A stretch of 57,458 nucleotides of DNA from CAYJDG01 sp964368875 (lineage in GTDB: Bacteria; Pseudomonadota; Alphaproteobacteria; Micavibrionales; Micavibrionaceae). How positions within the stretch are numbered: position 1 is the stretch's first letter; every line of letters begins with the position of its first letter. The translations under genes were made by a program, and so were the position numbers. The notes below the pieces were generated by a model. The model was not told the DNA's origin, searched no databases, and worked only from the letters and a program-made list of their open reading frames with translations. Positions 31,473 through 39,688 of this stretch are shown piece after piece. Where the stretch lies: contig CAYJDG010000010.1 in assembly GCA_964368875.1 (NCBI GenBank), positions 1-57,458 on the forward strand, in the 5' to 3' direction.

Positions 31473-32909
31473 TTATTCCACCCACGCCACGCGCAGGATG
31501 TTGGTTGAGCCGGGTGTGCCGAACGGTACGCCGGCGGTCATGACAAAGCGCGACCCTTTGGCGGCAAGGCCGTCTGCGGCGACGCGTTTCTGCGCCAGCG
31601 CCACGGCATCGCCGAAATTACTGACTTCCTCGACATGGATGGCGAAGACACCATACGAGAGCGCGAGACGGCGCGCAGTTGAAAGATTTTGCGTCAGGCA
31701 GACAACCTTCATCGACGGACGCTGGCGCACGGCGCGAAGGGCGGTCGAGCCTGAGGTCGTATAGGTGACGATGCAGGCGGCCTTGATGTCGTGGGCGACC
31801 TGATCGGCGGCGACTGTGATCGCATCCGAGGCATCGTTGTTGCGGGCATCGAGGTGGTCGGCATCGATCAGTGAGCGGTAGAGCTCGTCGCGCTCAACCC
31901 GCTGGCAAATGCGGTCCATGATCTGTACCGCTTCGACCGGATACTGGCCCGAGGCCGTTTCGGCGGAGAGCATCACGCAATCCGTGCCGTCATACACAGC
32001 GGTTGCAACATCTGAGGCTTCGGCACGGGTCGGGGCCGCATTTTCGATCATCGATTCGAGCATCTGCGTGGCAACCACAATCGGCTTACCCGCATAGCGC
32101 ACCTTGCGCACAATTTTCTTCTGCACGACCGGGACATCTTCGGGCGGAATTTCAACGCCGAGATCGCCACGCGCCAGCATCACCCCGTCAGCCAAGACAA
32201 GGATCTGGTCGAAATATTCGACAGCGGACGGTTTTTCGATTTTGACCATCAGAGCAGCGCGGCCTGCGATCAGCTTTTTCGCTTCGGCGACGTCTTCAGG
32301 GGTCTGGACGAAAGATTGGGCGATCCAGTCGACGCCCATGGTGAGCGCTGCATCGAGATCGCGGCGGTCTTTTTCAGTCAGTGACGAGACGGGCAGGATG
32401 ACACCCGGAATGTTAAAGCCCTTGCGGTCGGACAGGTTGCGCCCGGAAATGATTTTGCCGACGAGATGGTCTTTGGCCTGTTCGACGATCTCCATTTTCA
32501 CCTTGCCGTCATCGAGCAAAATGATCGAGCCCGGATGCATCGCTGCAATCACTTCGGGGTGGGGCAGGTTGACGCGGGTGGCATCACCCGGCGTTTCGTC
32601 GAGGTCGAGGCGGATCAGCTGGCCGGCTTTGACCTCGATCTTACCGTCCTTGAATTTTCCGATGCGGTTCTTGGGGCCTTGCAGATCGGCGACGACACCG
32701 ACCGGGCGGCCAAATTCTTTTTCGAGAGCGCGGATAAACCCAAGACGCATGGCATGGTCTTCATGGGTGCCGTGGGAAAAGTTGAGCCGGAACATATCGA
32801 CGCCCGTCAGATAGAGCGTGCGGATCATCTCGGCAGTGCTGGAGGCCGGGCCGAGCGTGGCAAGGATTTTGGTCTGGCGAGAACGGATAACGGAGGGTGA
32901 TGGGGGCAT
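31473..32909 (-). CDS. pyk: Pyruvate kinase
   Basis: Glycolytic enzyme converting PEP and ADP to pyruvate and ATP. From ATG 32909 it is 478 residues, the normal length. Motifs: TKILATLGPAS and FRLNFSHGTHEDH near the N-terminus, the active-site MVKIEKPSAVEYFDQIL and MLARGDLGVEIPPEDVPVVQKKIV with the catalytic Lys, and the C-terminal domain with ITYTTSGSTALRAVRQRP-like sequence. A longer form from ATG 32978 adds 23 non-conserved residues. No strong Shine-Dalgarno is visible at either. The DUF4034-like gene follows by 28 bp, so co-transcription is possible. Confidence 0.96.
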   Translation of the reverse strand: MPPSPSVIRSRQTKILATLGPASSTAEMIRTLYLTGVDMFRLNFSHGTHEDHAMRLGFIRALEKEFGRPVGVVADLQGPKNRIGKFKDGKIEVKAGQLIRLDLDETPGDATRVNLPHPEVIAAMHPGSIILLDDGKVKMEIVEQAKDHLVGKIISGRNLSDRKGFNIPGVILPVSSLTEKDRRDLDAALTMGVDWIAQSFVQTPEDVAEAKKLIAGRAALMVKIEKPSAVEYFDQILVLADGVMLARGDLGVEIPPEDVPVVQKKIVRKVRYAGKPIVVATQMLESMIENAAPTRAEASDVATAVYDGTDCVMLSAETASGQYPVEAVQIMDRICQRVERDELYRSLIDADHLDARNNDASDAITVAADQVAHDIKAACIVTYTTSGSTALRAVRQRPSMKVVCLTQNLSTARRLALSYGVFAIHVEEVSNFGDAVALAQKRVAADGLAAKGSRFVMTAGVPFGTPGSTNILRVAWVE

Positions 32910-33479
32910 AGGGGTACCACTAAGTGTTTGACTGTATTGAGGTGTAGCACGGCGCAGCGGGTCCGTCACGGGGGTCAAAAGGGGCGTGTCAGCTTTAACA
33001 GGGTTATTTCTTCTTTTTTTAAAGCGCTTTTGGAAGCTGCGGCTCTCTATTTCCTGAGAGTCCGGTGAGTCGGATTCTCCGACTCCTATTAAAATCTAGG
33101 GCTTGTGAGGGCCTCTAAAACTTCCTTTCAGGATTCCAGAAATAGCCCGAAAGGTCTGATTTCGAGTAATCCTGAAATTTGGTTGCGTTTTTGAGTTGTC
33201 CCCGTAATCCCCATAATTTGTAACTATTTGATAAATATAGGAAACAGCCCGTGGCACGTGAATCTTGCGCTTGCACCCCTTGAGGTTTTCATGACATTTT
33301 TCCGTGCAGGTCACTACGAGATATAGTAGCTTATTGAGTATCAGTATCGCTATGGGTTGTGGGTTCTCCCCAGCCCGTCTCAAAGAGAAAACGCACTATA
33401 TTGGTTAAAAACAGGGCAGACGCGCCCCCGTTGAAGACGCGCCTAAAAAAATTGAAGCTAAAAATTAAGGGAGCTAAGC
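32910..33479. other. Long divergent intergenic region between pyk and nrdA with several hairpins
   Basis: About 570 bp with no convincing coding region. I see GAGTCGGA-ttc-TCCGACTC (33067-33085), CTCTC/GAGAG just before it (about 33043-33058), and a 10-bp inverted repeat TTTCAGGATT / AATCCTGAAA (33126-33135 and 33168-33177) enclosing a smaller CGAAA/TTTCG hairpin. The region holds both promoters and may encode a structured leader or a small RNA. A 95-codon open frame at 33096-33383 (minus) has no features of a real gene. Confidence 0.5.
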
Positions 33480-35321
33480 ATGTTTGATGTCGCACAAATG
33501 GAAAGAGGGAACCGGGTCACGATTGACCGCTCCCGTGATTCCAAGCTGACGAAATTCGGGATCGCCACACTGGTCGACCGTTATCTGCTGCCGGAAGAAG
33601 GCCCGCAGGACCTCTTTGCGCGTGTGGCCATGTACTATGGCGACGATTCCGCCCATGCCCAGCGTCTCTATGATTACATTTCCAAATTGTGGTTTATGCC
33701 CGCCACGCCGATTCTCTCGAATGGCGGCACCAACCGCGGCCTGCCGATTTCGTGCTTCCTGAACGAAACCAAGGACTCCCTGGAAGATATCGTTGCCCTC
33801 TGGAACGAAAACGTCTGGCTGGCCTCGCTTGGTGGCGGCATCGGCTCTTACTGGGGCAATGTGCGCTCGATTGGTGAAAAAGTCGGCCGCAACGGCAAGA
33901 CCTCCGGGATCGTGCCGTTTATCCGTGTTATGGACTCTCTCACCCTCGCTATTTCTCAAGGCTCACTGCGCCGCGGGTCTGCAGCAATTTACCTGCCGAT
34001 CGATCATCCCGAAATCGAGGACTTCATCGAAATCCGCCGTCCAACCGGTGGCGATCCGAACCGCAAAGCACTGAACCTGCACCATGGCGTGCTCGTGTCC
34101 GATGCCTTCATGATCGCCGTCGAGCGCGACGAAGAATGGGCACTGCGCTCACCAAAAGACAAAGCCGTTATCGCCCGCGTCAAAGCGCGTGATCTGTGGA
34201 TCCGTCTGCTGACCGCCCGGATCGAAACGGGTGAGCCATATATCGTGAACATCGATCATGTGAACAACGCGATCCCTGAACACCACAAGATGGCCGGTCT
34301 GAACGTCAAGATGTCGAACCTCTGCTCGGAGATCACGCTGCCGACCGGTGTCGACCATCTCGGTAATGACCGCACCGCCGTGTGCTGCCTGTCCTCGCTC
34401 AACTGCGAAACCTTTGAAGAATGGCAGGATCACCCGACCTTTATCGAAGACATCATGCGCTTCCTCGATAACGTCCTGACCGATTTTATCGCCAAGGCCC
34501 CTGACAGCATGAAACGTGCGAAATATGCCGCCATGCGCGAGCGTTCGGTTGGTTTGGGCGTGATGGGTTTCCACTCGTTCCTGCAATCGAAAATGATCCC
34601 GATGGAATCGGTCATGGCAAAAGTCTGGAACCGCCGCATGTTCCAGCATGTCAAACGTGGCGTCGATGATGCCTCTATCAAGCTGGCGCATGAGCGCGGT
34701 GCCTGTCCGGATGCCGCCGATTACGGCATCATGGAGCGGTTCTCGAACAAGATGGCGATTGCGCCGACGGCCTCCATCTCGATCATCTGCGGTGGCGCAA
34801 GCCCCGGGATCGAGCCGAATGCTGCGAACGCCTACACGCATAAAACCCTGTCCGGCTCCTTCGCCGTCAAGAACCCGCACTTCGAAAAACTCCTCGAAGA
34901 AAAAGGCCAGAACTCCGAAGACGTCTGGTCGTCGATCTATACCAACGAAGGTTCGGTCCAGCATCTCGACTTCCTGTCACAGGACGAAAAAGATGTGTTC
35001 AAAACCGCCTTCGAAATCGACCAGCGCTGGCTGATCGAGCATGCGGCCGACCGCACGCCGTTCATCTGTCAGGCCCAGTCGCTCAACGTCTTCCTGCCCG
35101 CCAACGTGCACAAAAAAGAACTGCACGACATCCACTTCCAGGCGTGGAAAAAAGGCGTCAAGTCGCTCTACTACTGCCGCTCGAAATCAATCCAGCGCGC
35201 GGAATCCGCTGCCAGCTGGCAACGTGCCAAGGACGATGCCCTGCCGAAGCAGCTTGAGCTTGGCGCAGTTACGCCGGCAGAAGAGCCCAAAAATTACGAG
35301 GAATGCCTGGCCTGCCAGTAA
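33480..35321 (+). CDS. nrdA: Ribonucleoside-diphosphate reductase, alpha subunit (class I, no ATP-cone)
   Basis: The catalytic subunit of class I ribonucleotide reductase, 613 residues. The redox cysteines are Cys92 (LPISCFLN) and Cys302 or Cys303 (VCCLSSLN). The thiyl radical Cys282 sits in SNLCSEI with Asn280 and Glu284, and the C-terminal shuttle pair is Cys609-x-x-Cys612. GSLRRGSAAIYLPIDHPEI and APTASISIICG are other family blocks. The fold starts about residue 22 (KLTKFGIATLVDRYLLPEEG), so the roughly 90-residue ATP-cone that mediates dATP inhibition is absent. Its partner nrdB is at 8198-9265 on the other strand. It has its own terminator. Confidence 0.95.
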   Translation: MFDVAQMERGNRVTIDRSRDSKLTKFGIATLVDRYLLPEEGPQDLFARVAMYYGDDSAHAQRLYDYISKLWFMPATPILSNGGTNRGLPISCFLNETKDSLEDIVALWNENVWLASLGGGIGSYWGNVRSIGEKVGRNGKTSGIVPFIRVMDSLTLAISQGSLRRGSAAIYLPIDHPEIEDFIEIRRPTGGDPNRKALNLHHGVLVSDAFMIAVERDEEWALRSPKDKAVIARVKARDLWIRLLTARIETGEPYIVNIDHVNNAIPEHHKMAGLNVKMSNLCSEITLPTGVDHLGNDRTAVCCLSSLNCETFEEWQDHPTFIEDIMRFLDNVLTDFIAKAPDSMKRAKYAAMRERSVGLGVMGFHSFLQSKMIPMESVMAKVWNRRMFQHVKRGVDDASIKLAHERGACPDAADYGIMERFSNKMAIAPTASISIICGGASPGIEPNAANAYTHKTLSGSFAVKNPHFEKLLEEKGQNSEDVWSSIYTNEGSVQHLDFLSQDEKDVFKTAFEIDQRWLIEHAADRTPFICQAQSLNVFLPANVHKKELHDIHFQAWKKGVKSLYYCRSKSIQRAESAASWQRAKDDALPKQLELGAVTPAEEPKNYEECLACQ

Positions 35322-35339
35322 TTCCCCGTCACTGCGTAA

Positions 35340-35369
35340 AAAAACTCCCTGCTGCGGCGGGGAGTTTTT
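35340..35369 (+). terminator. Rho-independent terminator after nrdA
   Basis: AAAAACTCCC (35340-35349) pairs with GGGAGTTTTT (35360-35369) around a GC-rich loop, ending in a T run directly after the nrdA stop. Confidence 0.88.
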
Positions 35370-35410
35370 ATTTTAACTGGATGGGGATGGCTGTCGCGAC
35401 GCTGGCTGTT

Positions 35411-35704
35411 TTACGCAGGCCTTGCGTCGAGGCAAACAATCTCGAGATGAGGTGGCAGCGGCAACTGCATCAAGCGGCGCGTCAAATGATTGCTGGCCTC
35501 AATCCCAATCCGGGCAGGGTTAATACTCATGCCCACGACGCGAAACTGATCACGCATATCCACCGAGCCGGTCACGACATCGAGGAACTCAGAAACATCA
35601 TCAAGATTTTCCAGTTGCCGATGGGTCCAGCCTTTAATGCTGACGGCACTCTTAAATACACCCTGCGGACCGCCGCGATGATTGATAATCATAAGATCTT
35701 TCAT
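35411..35704 (-). CDS. Small hypothetical protein (97 aa)
   Basis: A 97-residue protein that I do not recognise, reading MKDLMIINHRGGPQGVF. AGGG lies about 9 bases before ATG 35704. It is soluble, with no signal peptide, and has a mixed alpha/beta composition ending in PPHLEIVCLDARPA. Alternative open frames on the plus strand across the same DNA look less protein-like. It is convergent with nrdA and divergent from the PH-domain gene. Confidence 0.5.
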   Translation of the reverse strand: MKDLMIINHRGGPQGVFKSAVSIKGWTHRQLENLDDVSEFLDVVTGSVDMRDQFRVVGMSINPARIGIEASNHLTRRLMQLPLPPHLEIVCLDARPA

Positions 35705-35856
35705 ATTTTAAATCCCTGTTTTTGAATTTTGTCCAAGTTTAGGCCATTAAAAACGGGTTTTGCAAAAAAATTCTCCTGAAATTGACTTAAGTCACTGCCC
35801 CGCTGCGGGTTTGGCTGATTATGGTTTAAGGAAATTTACAGGGAAGGACTTAAGCC

Positions 35857-36417
35857 ATGAGTTTCGTCGCCAAGCATATCGTCGGAGGATCGGAGCGGCT
35901 GATGTATATAACCCGCCTGCATTGGGTCTATATACTTAAAGGCGTAATATGGCTTTCTGTTTTCACAGCCCTCGCGTTACCGGCTGGGTGGTACAGTTAC
36001 ATTTATAACACTCCGCAGGATATCCAGCTGGGCGGGCACGAGCTTTTGCCGCACTGGATGATCGAGTGGCAATGGGTTATCCCGCCTGTGCTGCTGCTGT
36101 TTACAGGCGTCATGATTTTCATGGTCTATGTATCGCGCAAGCTATTCACCGAGATCGCTCTGACCAACCAGCGGCTGATCTATAAAACCGGACTTCTTTT
36201 CACCCATGTTGAGGAGGCTGTTCTCAGTGAGATCAGTGCAGAAACTGTCCATAATGGCCTGCTGGGTAAGGTATTCAATTATGGCAGAATTCATCTCGAT
36301 ATGCGCTTCGTCGAAGACCTCGAATTGCCTTATGTACCAAAGCCTTATCGCTTCCTCCGCGCCGTTCATAAAGCGCGTGAAGATGCGCCTGCTCGGGACG
36401 CTCCCCCACGGCTTTAA
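35857..36417 (+). CDS. Bacterial PH-domain membrane protein
   Basis: A 186-residue inner-membrane protein with two transmembrane helices (about residues 27-50 and 71-92) followed by a bacterial pleckstrin-homology (bPH2/DUF304, YdbS-like) domain: KLFTEIALTNQRLIYKTGLLFTHVEEAVLSEI, then LLGKVFNYGRIHLDM. In the family this domain faces the cytoplasm; its role is not established. Start ATG 35857 has GGAAGG about 9 bases upstream. Monocistronic. Confidence 0.85.
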   Translation: MSFVAKHIVGGSERLMYITRLHWVYILKGVIWLSVFTALALPAGWYSYIYNTPQDIQLGGHELLPHWMIEWQWVIPPVLLLFTGVMIFMVYVSRKLFTEIALTNQRLIYKTGLLFTHVEEAVLSEISAETVHNGLLGKVFNYGRIHLDMRFVEDLELPYVPKPYRFLRAVHKAREDAPARDAPPRL

Positions 36418-36594
36418 AAATTATGAAGAAGGCTGGAACTGCGTCTTTCTCCAGACGTTGGAAAGAATAGCAACAGGGGTGCTCTTCCCTTTCGGGATCG
36501 GCTGAGATTAGACCCTCATGATCTGCCATGGGTAATGCCGGGCGGACACGTTGCTTGCGGCCCCGTGTTCTTCAGTGAGCACGGGGTTCCGCGT

Positions 36595-37365
36595 TTAAGG
36601 CTGCGCTTTCAGGAAGTCTGGCACGGCGGGCAGATCGGCAAAGGAAAGTGGTTTTTGCCCGCCCAGAAAATCAAGCTTTACGCGCTGATTGGTTGCACCA
36701 TCAAAAATCTTGGTCACAGTCCATGCGCCACTGGTGCCGCTCAGTTCGATCACATCGCCGTTCCCGGGTGTGGCAAGCCGCTGGTCCGCCTGCGGATTGA
36801 GATGGAGCCATGACACAAGGAACGCGCGGATAATTTCGCCGTGCACGGTAAAAAGAAATTCGTCCTTACCACTTTCGATGTCACGGCGCAGGCTGCCATC
36901 GATCAGGCTTTTGACGAAGGCCTGCGTATCCTTTGACGACTCGCCCATCAGCGCTCGCGAAATATATGGCTCGTTTTGATGGATCACCCGCGATACCTGC
37001 AGCAGGGCCGCAATGACGTCAGGGTCCATGGAGTCGGAGGGCGCTTGCAGCAGGCTGGTCGCACCAAAAAATTTCTCGGCGAGGCGTCCGTCGGCATAGA
37101 GTTTGGGGATGCCGGGAAACAGGCCATCCAGACCATGAATGATGCCAGACAGACTCTGGCGGGTGCGGAAATGGGGGCTTAGGTAGAGGGTCGGCCAGTC
37201 GGTTACGCCCTGCTCAGGATAATAAGCATGGAGAAATTGTCCGACGTGGTAGACCTGCCACCAGCCTTTTTCCGTCAGTCCAAGCTTACTGTCACCGCTC
37301 AGGTGATAGGCTTGCGGGTGGAGATTGCCATCGGACTCTCCATGGCGAACGAAAAGAATGCGCAT
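36595..37365 (-). CDS. Histidine phosphatase (phosphoglycerate mutase-like) family protein
   Basis: A 256-residue branch-1 histidine phosphatase-superfamily protein. The catalytic RHG motif is at the very N-terminus, FVRHGESDGN (residues 5-14), and the second catalytic histidine is in FTVHGEIIRAFLVSWL near residue 193. The phosphate pocket arginine is suggested by SPHFRTRQS. Start ATG 37365 is required by the position of the RHG motif; a longer frame to 37461 would overlap the divergent acetyltransferase. The substrate cannot be assigned. An inverted repeat CCCCGTG/CACGGGG at about 36563-36588 beyond its stop may act as a terminator. Confidence 0.85.
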   Translation of the reverse strand: MRILFVRHGESDGNLHPQAYHLSGDSKLGLTEKGWWQVYHVGQFLHAYYPEQGVTDWPTLYLSPHFRTRQSLSGIIHGLDGLFPGIPKLYADGRLAEKFFGATSLLQAPSDSMDPDVIAALLQVSRVIHQNEPYISRALMGESSKDTQAFVKSLIDGSLRRDIESGKDEFLFTVHGEIIRAFLVSWLHLNPQADQRLATPGNGDVIELSGTSGAWTVTKIFDGATNQRVKLDFLGGQKPLSFADLPAVPDFLKAQP

Positions 37366-37442
37366 GAATTTACTAATCACGAAGGGGGTATTTTCCGCAA
37401 GAAAACTTTGCCCGGCGTGAAAAAGGGCAGTAAAGTCCCGCC

Positions 37443-37940
37443 ATGAAACATTTTCCGGCAACCATCGACAGTCCGCGCGTCTACCTGCGCCTTCTCACCT
37501 CGCGGGATGCCGCCGAGTTTTATGCGCTGACCAATGATCCGAAGATTGCCGACATCATTTCGTTTCTGTCGTATCCCGTGCCGCGCAAATTTGCCGATGA
37601 GTGGATCGCAAAAAACCTTGGTACCGCCGACCGCATCTATGGGGCGTACGCAACCAACAACCGGCTGGTCGGTACGATCGGCGCGCATGAAACCGAGAGT
37701 GGCATTGAAATCGGCTACTGGGTCGGCAGCGCCTATATGGGACAGGGCTATGCCACTGAAATGGCCAAGGCCCTGATCAAGATGATCGGTGAATACAGCC
37801 CGCAGGCCGAGGTCTTTGCTGAATGCCTGCCCGACAATGCCGGATCATGGCGCGTGCTGGAGAAGGTCGGTTTCGTGAGTACCGGCAAAGACGGGGCAAA
37901 ACCCGGCCGTGTGCATCTGGCTTTAAAGAAAGCTGCCTGA
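37443..37940 (+). CDS. GNAT family N-acetyltransferase (RimJ/RimL-like)
   Basis: A 165-residue acetyltransferase of the RimJ/RimL type, acting on protein N-termini, amino acids or small amines. The N-terminal strand SPRVYLRLLTSRDAAEFYAL, the pair IEIGYWVGSAYMGQGYATEM (acetyl-CoA loop Q-G-x-G/A) and NAGSWRVLEKVGFVSTG are the conserved blocks A and B. It is divergent from the histidine phosphatase gene with about 80 bp between, and its stop lies next to the rmlD stop (convergent). Substrate unknown. Confidence 0.9.
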   Translation: MKHFPATIDSPRVYLRLLTSRDAAEFYALTNDPKIADIISFLSYPVPRKFADEWIAKNLGTADRIYGAYATNNRLVGTIGAHETESGIEIGYWVGSAYMGQGYATEMAKALIKMIGEYSPQAEVFAECLPDNAGSWRVLEKVGFVSTGKDGAKPGRVHLALKKAA

Positions 37941-37941
37941 T

Positions 37942-38796
37942 CTAAAATAGTGTTTTCAGCGAAACGTCCCACGCGGGCATGGTCAGGCCATAGTCGCGTT
38001 TCAACTTGCTGCAATCGAGCAGGGAATTGAGTGGACGATCAACCGGCGAGGCGACAGCGTGGGTTGGAATCGGTATCAGACGCGTATGGGCACGCAAGCC
38101 CGAATAATCGAGAATTTTTTTAGCAAATTCGAAGCGGCTGACACTGCCGCTTGCAGTGCAGTGATACGTGGCGCCCGGGCCCTGATAAGGCGGGGTTTTG
38201 CGCGCGAGCATGGCGAGGGTGGTGCGGGCCAGATCATCCGCGAGCGTCGGGCTGCCGACCTGATCATCGACGACTTCGAGTTTTGAGCGCGCGGTTGCGG
38301 CTTCGATGATCTTGCTGACGAAGTTATCAGGGCTGTCGGAATAAACCCACGAGGTGCGCAGGATCAGGTGACGGCAGCCGGACTCGCGCACGGCCATTTC
38401 GCCAAGCATCTTGGTGTGGCCATAGTGATTGAGCGGAGCCGGGGCATCATCCTCGACATAGGCACCGGATTTCATACCATCAAAGACATAGTCGGTAGAA
38501 TACGTGACGAGCAGACTGCCTTGCAGGGCTGCTTCCTTGGCCATGACGCGCACAGCCTGATGATTGACGAGATCGCAGAGTTCATTGGCATCCTGTTCGG
38601 CGCGGTCGACATTGGTATAGGCGGCGGCATTTAAAATGACATAGGGTTTGGCAACAGCAACCATTTCGCGCACCTGCGCCAGGTTGGTGAAGTCAACGCG
38701 CGTGCGGTCCGGGGCGATCACTTCATGCGCCCCGCCAATCTGCTGTTCCAGCGCGCGGCCCAACTGGCCGGTTTTTCCGAACAAAAGTATTTTCAC
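37942..38796 (-). CDS. rmlD: dTDP-4-dehydrorhamnose reductase
   Basis: The last enzyme of dTDP-L-rhamnose synthesis (also rfbD), reducing dTDP-4-keto-L-rhamnose with NAD(P)H. The 284 residues show the SDR nucleotide motif LLFGKTGQLGRAL (3-15), VDFTNLAQV, NAAAYTNVDRAEQD and the catalytic YxxxK in NHYGHTKMLGE. Its start overlaps the rmlC stop by 4 bases, so the two are co-translated. The pathway's first genes (rmlA, rmlB) are not in the window. Rhamnose would serve O-antigen or exopolysaccharide. Confidence 0.95.
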   Translation of the reverse strand: MKILLFGKTGQLGRALEQQIGGAHEVIAPDRTRVDFTNLAQVREMVAVAKPYVILNAAAYTNVDRAEQDANELCDLVNHQAVRVMAKEAALQGSLLVTYSTDYVFDGMKSGAYVEDDAPAPLNHYGHTKMLGEMAVRESGCRHLILRTSWVYSDSPDNFVSKIIEAATARSKLEVVDDQVGSPTLADDLARTTLAMLARKTPPYQGPGATYHCTASGSVSRFEFAKKILDYSGLRAHTRLIPIPTHAVASPVDRPLNSLLDCSKLKRDYGLTMPAWDVSLKTLF

Positions 38797-39338
38797 GCAA
38801 ACGCCTCCAGCGCAGCAAAACTGAGACCCTGCGCATCCTTGTCCGAGAGGATCGGAGGTGCGGTGAGCGGCCAGATGATACCTATATCCGGATCATCATA
38901 GCGCAACGTGCGCTGACCGTTCGGATCATAGGGAGATGTGACTTTATAGAGAACTTCGCTTGCTTCCGAAAGGGTCAGGAAACCATGGGCGAAGCCTTCA
39001 GGTACCCAAAGTTGTTTGCGGTTCTCGGCTGAGAGTTCAATCCCAAACCAGTGCCCGAACGTTGAAGAGGAGCGGCGCAGATCAACGGTCGCATTGAAGA
39101 TCGTGCCGCTGATGACACGGACGAATTTCCCCTGCGCGCTGGGGTATTGGTAGTGCAGGCCACGCAGCACGTTGCGGCGAGATAGAGAATGATTGTCCTG
39201 AAAGAACTGGAGGTCGCGCCCGGTCGCGGCCTTGAACTGATCATGCTGGTAACTTTCAAACAGAAAGCCGCGCGCGTCTTCGTGGAGGACAGGCGTGAAA
39301 ATCAGTAAATCATTGAGAGGGGTGGGCGTGACGGTCAT
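38793..39338 (-). CDS. rmlC: dTDP-4-dehydrorhamnose 3,5-epimerase
   Basis: A 181-residue cupin-fold epimerase (rfbC) acting before RmlD. The family blocks are HEDARGFLFESYQHDQF, FFQDNHSLSRRNVLRGLHYQ with the catalytic histidine, GKFVRVISGTIFNATVDLR, and WVPEGFAHGFLTLSE. Start ATG 39338 lies inside a 55-base segment that is repeated on the other side of an assembly gap. If those copies are one and the same, the start is only 22 bp after the 3' end of tRNA-Gly, placing tRNA, rmlC and rmlD in one run. Confidence 0.95.
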   Translation of the reverse strand: MTVTPTPLNDLLIFTPVLHEDARGFLFESYQHDQFKAATGRDLQFFQDNHSLSRRNVLRGLHYQYPSAQGKFVRVISGTIFNATVDLRRSSSTFGHWFGIELSAENRKQLWVPEGFAHGFLTLSEASEVLYKVTSPYDPNGQRTLRYDDPDIGIIWPLTAPPILSDKDAQGLSFAALEAFA

Positions 39339-39385
39339 GGAATATTTTAACCGAGTTTCATGGAGCGGGCGAAGGGATTCGAACC
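39331..39385. repeat. 55-base duplication at an assembly gap, copy 1
   Basis: These 55 bases are identical to 39486-39540 and both copies end exactly at the N run. The pattern fits two contigs sharing a 55-mer end (a de Bruijn graph overlap), joined with an artificial gap. Copy 1 contains the rmlC start and the 3' end of a tRNA-Gly. Confidence 0.85.
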
Positions 39386-39485
39386 NNNNNNNNNNNNNNN
39401 NNNNNNNNNNNNNNNNNNNNNNNNNNNNNNNNNNNNNNNNNNNNNNNNNNNNNNNNNNNNNNNNNNNNNNNNNNNNNNNNNNNNN
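39386..39485. other. Assembly gap (100 N), probably artificial
   Basis: A placeholder between two exact copies of a 55-base sequence. Merging the copies restores an intact tRNA-Gly next to rmlC, so probably no sequence is missing here. Confidence 0.85.
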
Positions 39486-39540
39486 ACGGTCATGGAATAT
39501 TTTAACCGAGTTTCATGGAGCGGGCGAAGGGATTCGAACC
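39486..39540. repeat. 55-base duplication at an assembly gap, copy 2
   Basis: Identical to 39331-39385; it includes the 3' part of the intact tRNA-Gly (39516-39590). Confidence 0.85.
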
Positions 39541-39590
39541 CTCGGCTTCAACCTTGGCAAGGTTGCGCTCTACCCCTGAGCTACGCCCGC
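39516..39590 (-). tRNA. tRNA-Gly (anticodon GCC)
   Basis: A 75-nt minus-strand cloverleaf with encoded CCA. The acceptor stem is GCGGGCG/CGCCCGC with discriminator U. The D arm has GCUC/GAGC, the anticodon arm has loop UUGCCAA giving GCC, and the T arm has GAGGG-UUCGAAU-CCCUU. All stems pair. A truncated second copy of its 3' end (39361-39385) is the assembly duplication. In the corrected layout it is directly upstream of rmlC. Confidence 0.96.
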
Positions 39591-39615
39591 TTACCCATGA
39601 AATGGATAGGGGGGA

Positions 39616-39643
39616 TTTATACTGATCCCTCCACCAAATGCAA
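39616..39643 (-). promoter_or_regulatory. Sigma-70-like promoter for tRNA-Gly
   Basis: On the minus strand TTGCAT (39638-39643) and TATAAA (39616-39621) are separated by 16 bp, about 25 bp before the mature tRNA 5' end at 39590. This fits a housekeeping promoter, though the match is by eye only. Confidence 0.45.
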
Positions 39644-39688
39644 GAGGAAGCCTCAAAAAGGCTGAAAATACAGAAAATGGGGGGAATT

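Noticed and set aside
33096..33383. A 95-codon minus-strand frame in the pyk-nrdA intergenic region
   Set aside because: No ribosome-binding site, a composition unlike a protein of this genome, and overlap with several hairpins.
33310..33407. NrdR boxes or a cobalamin riboswitch upstream of nrdA
   Set aside because: The two box-like sites are degenerate and about 80 bp apart, not the usual spacing, and I see no B12-box; not strong enough to annotate.
39361..39385. Partial second tRNA-Gly
   Set aside because: Part of the exact 55-base contig-end duplication at the gap, not a separate gene.
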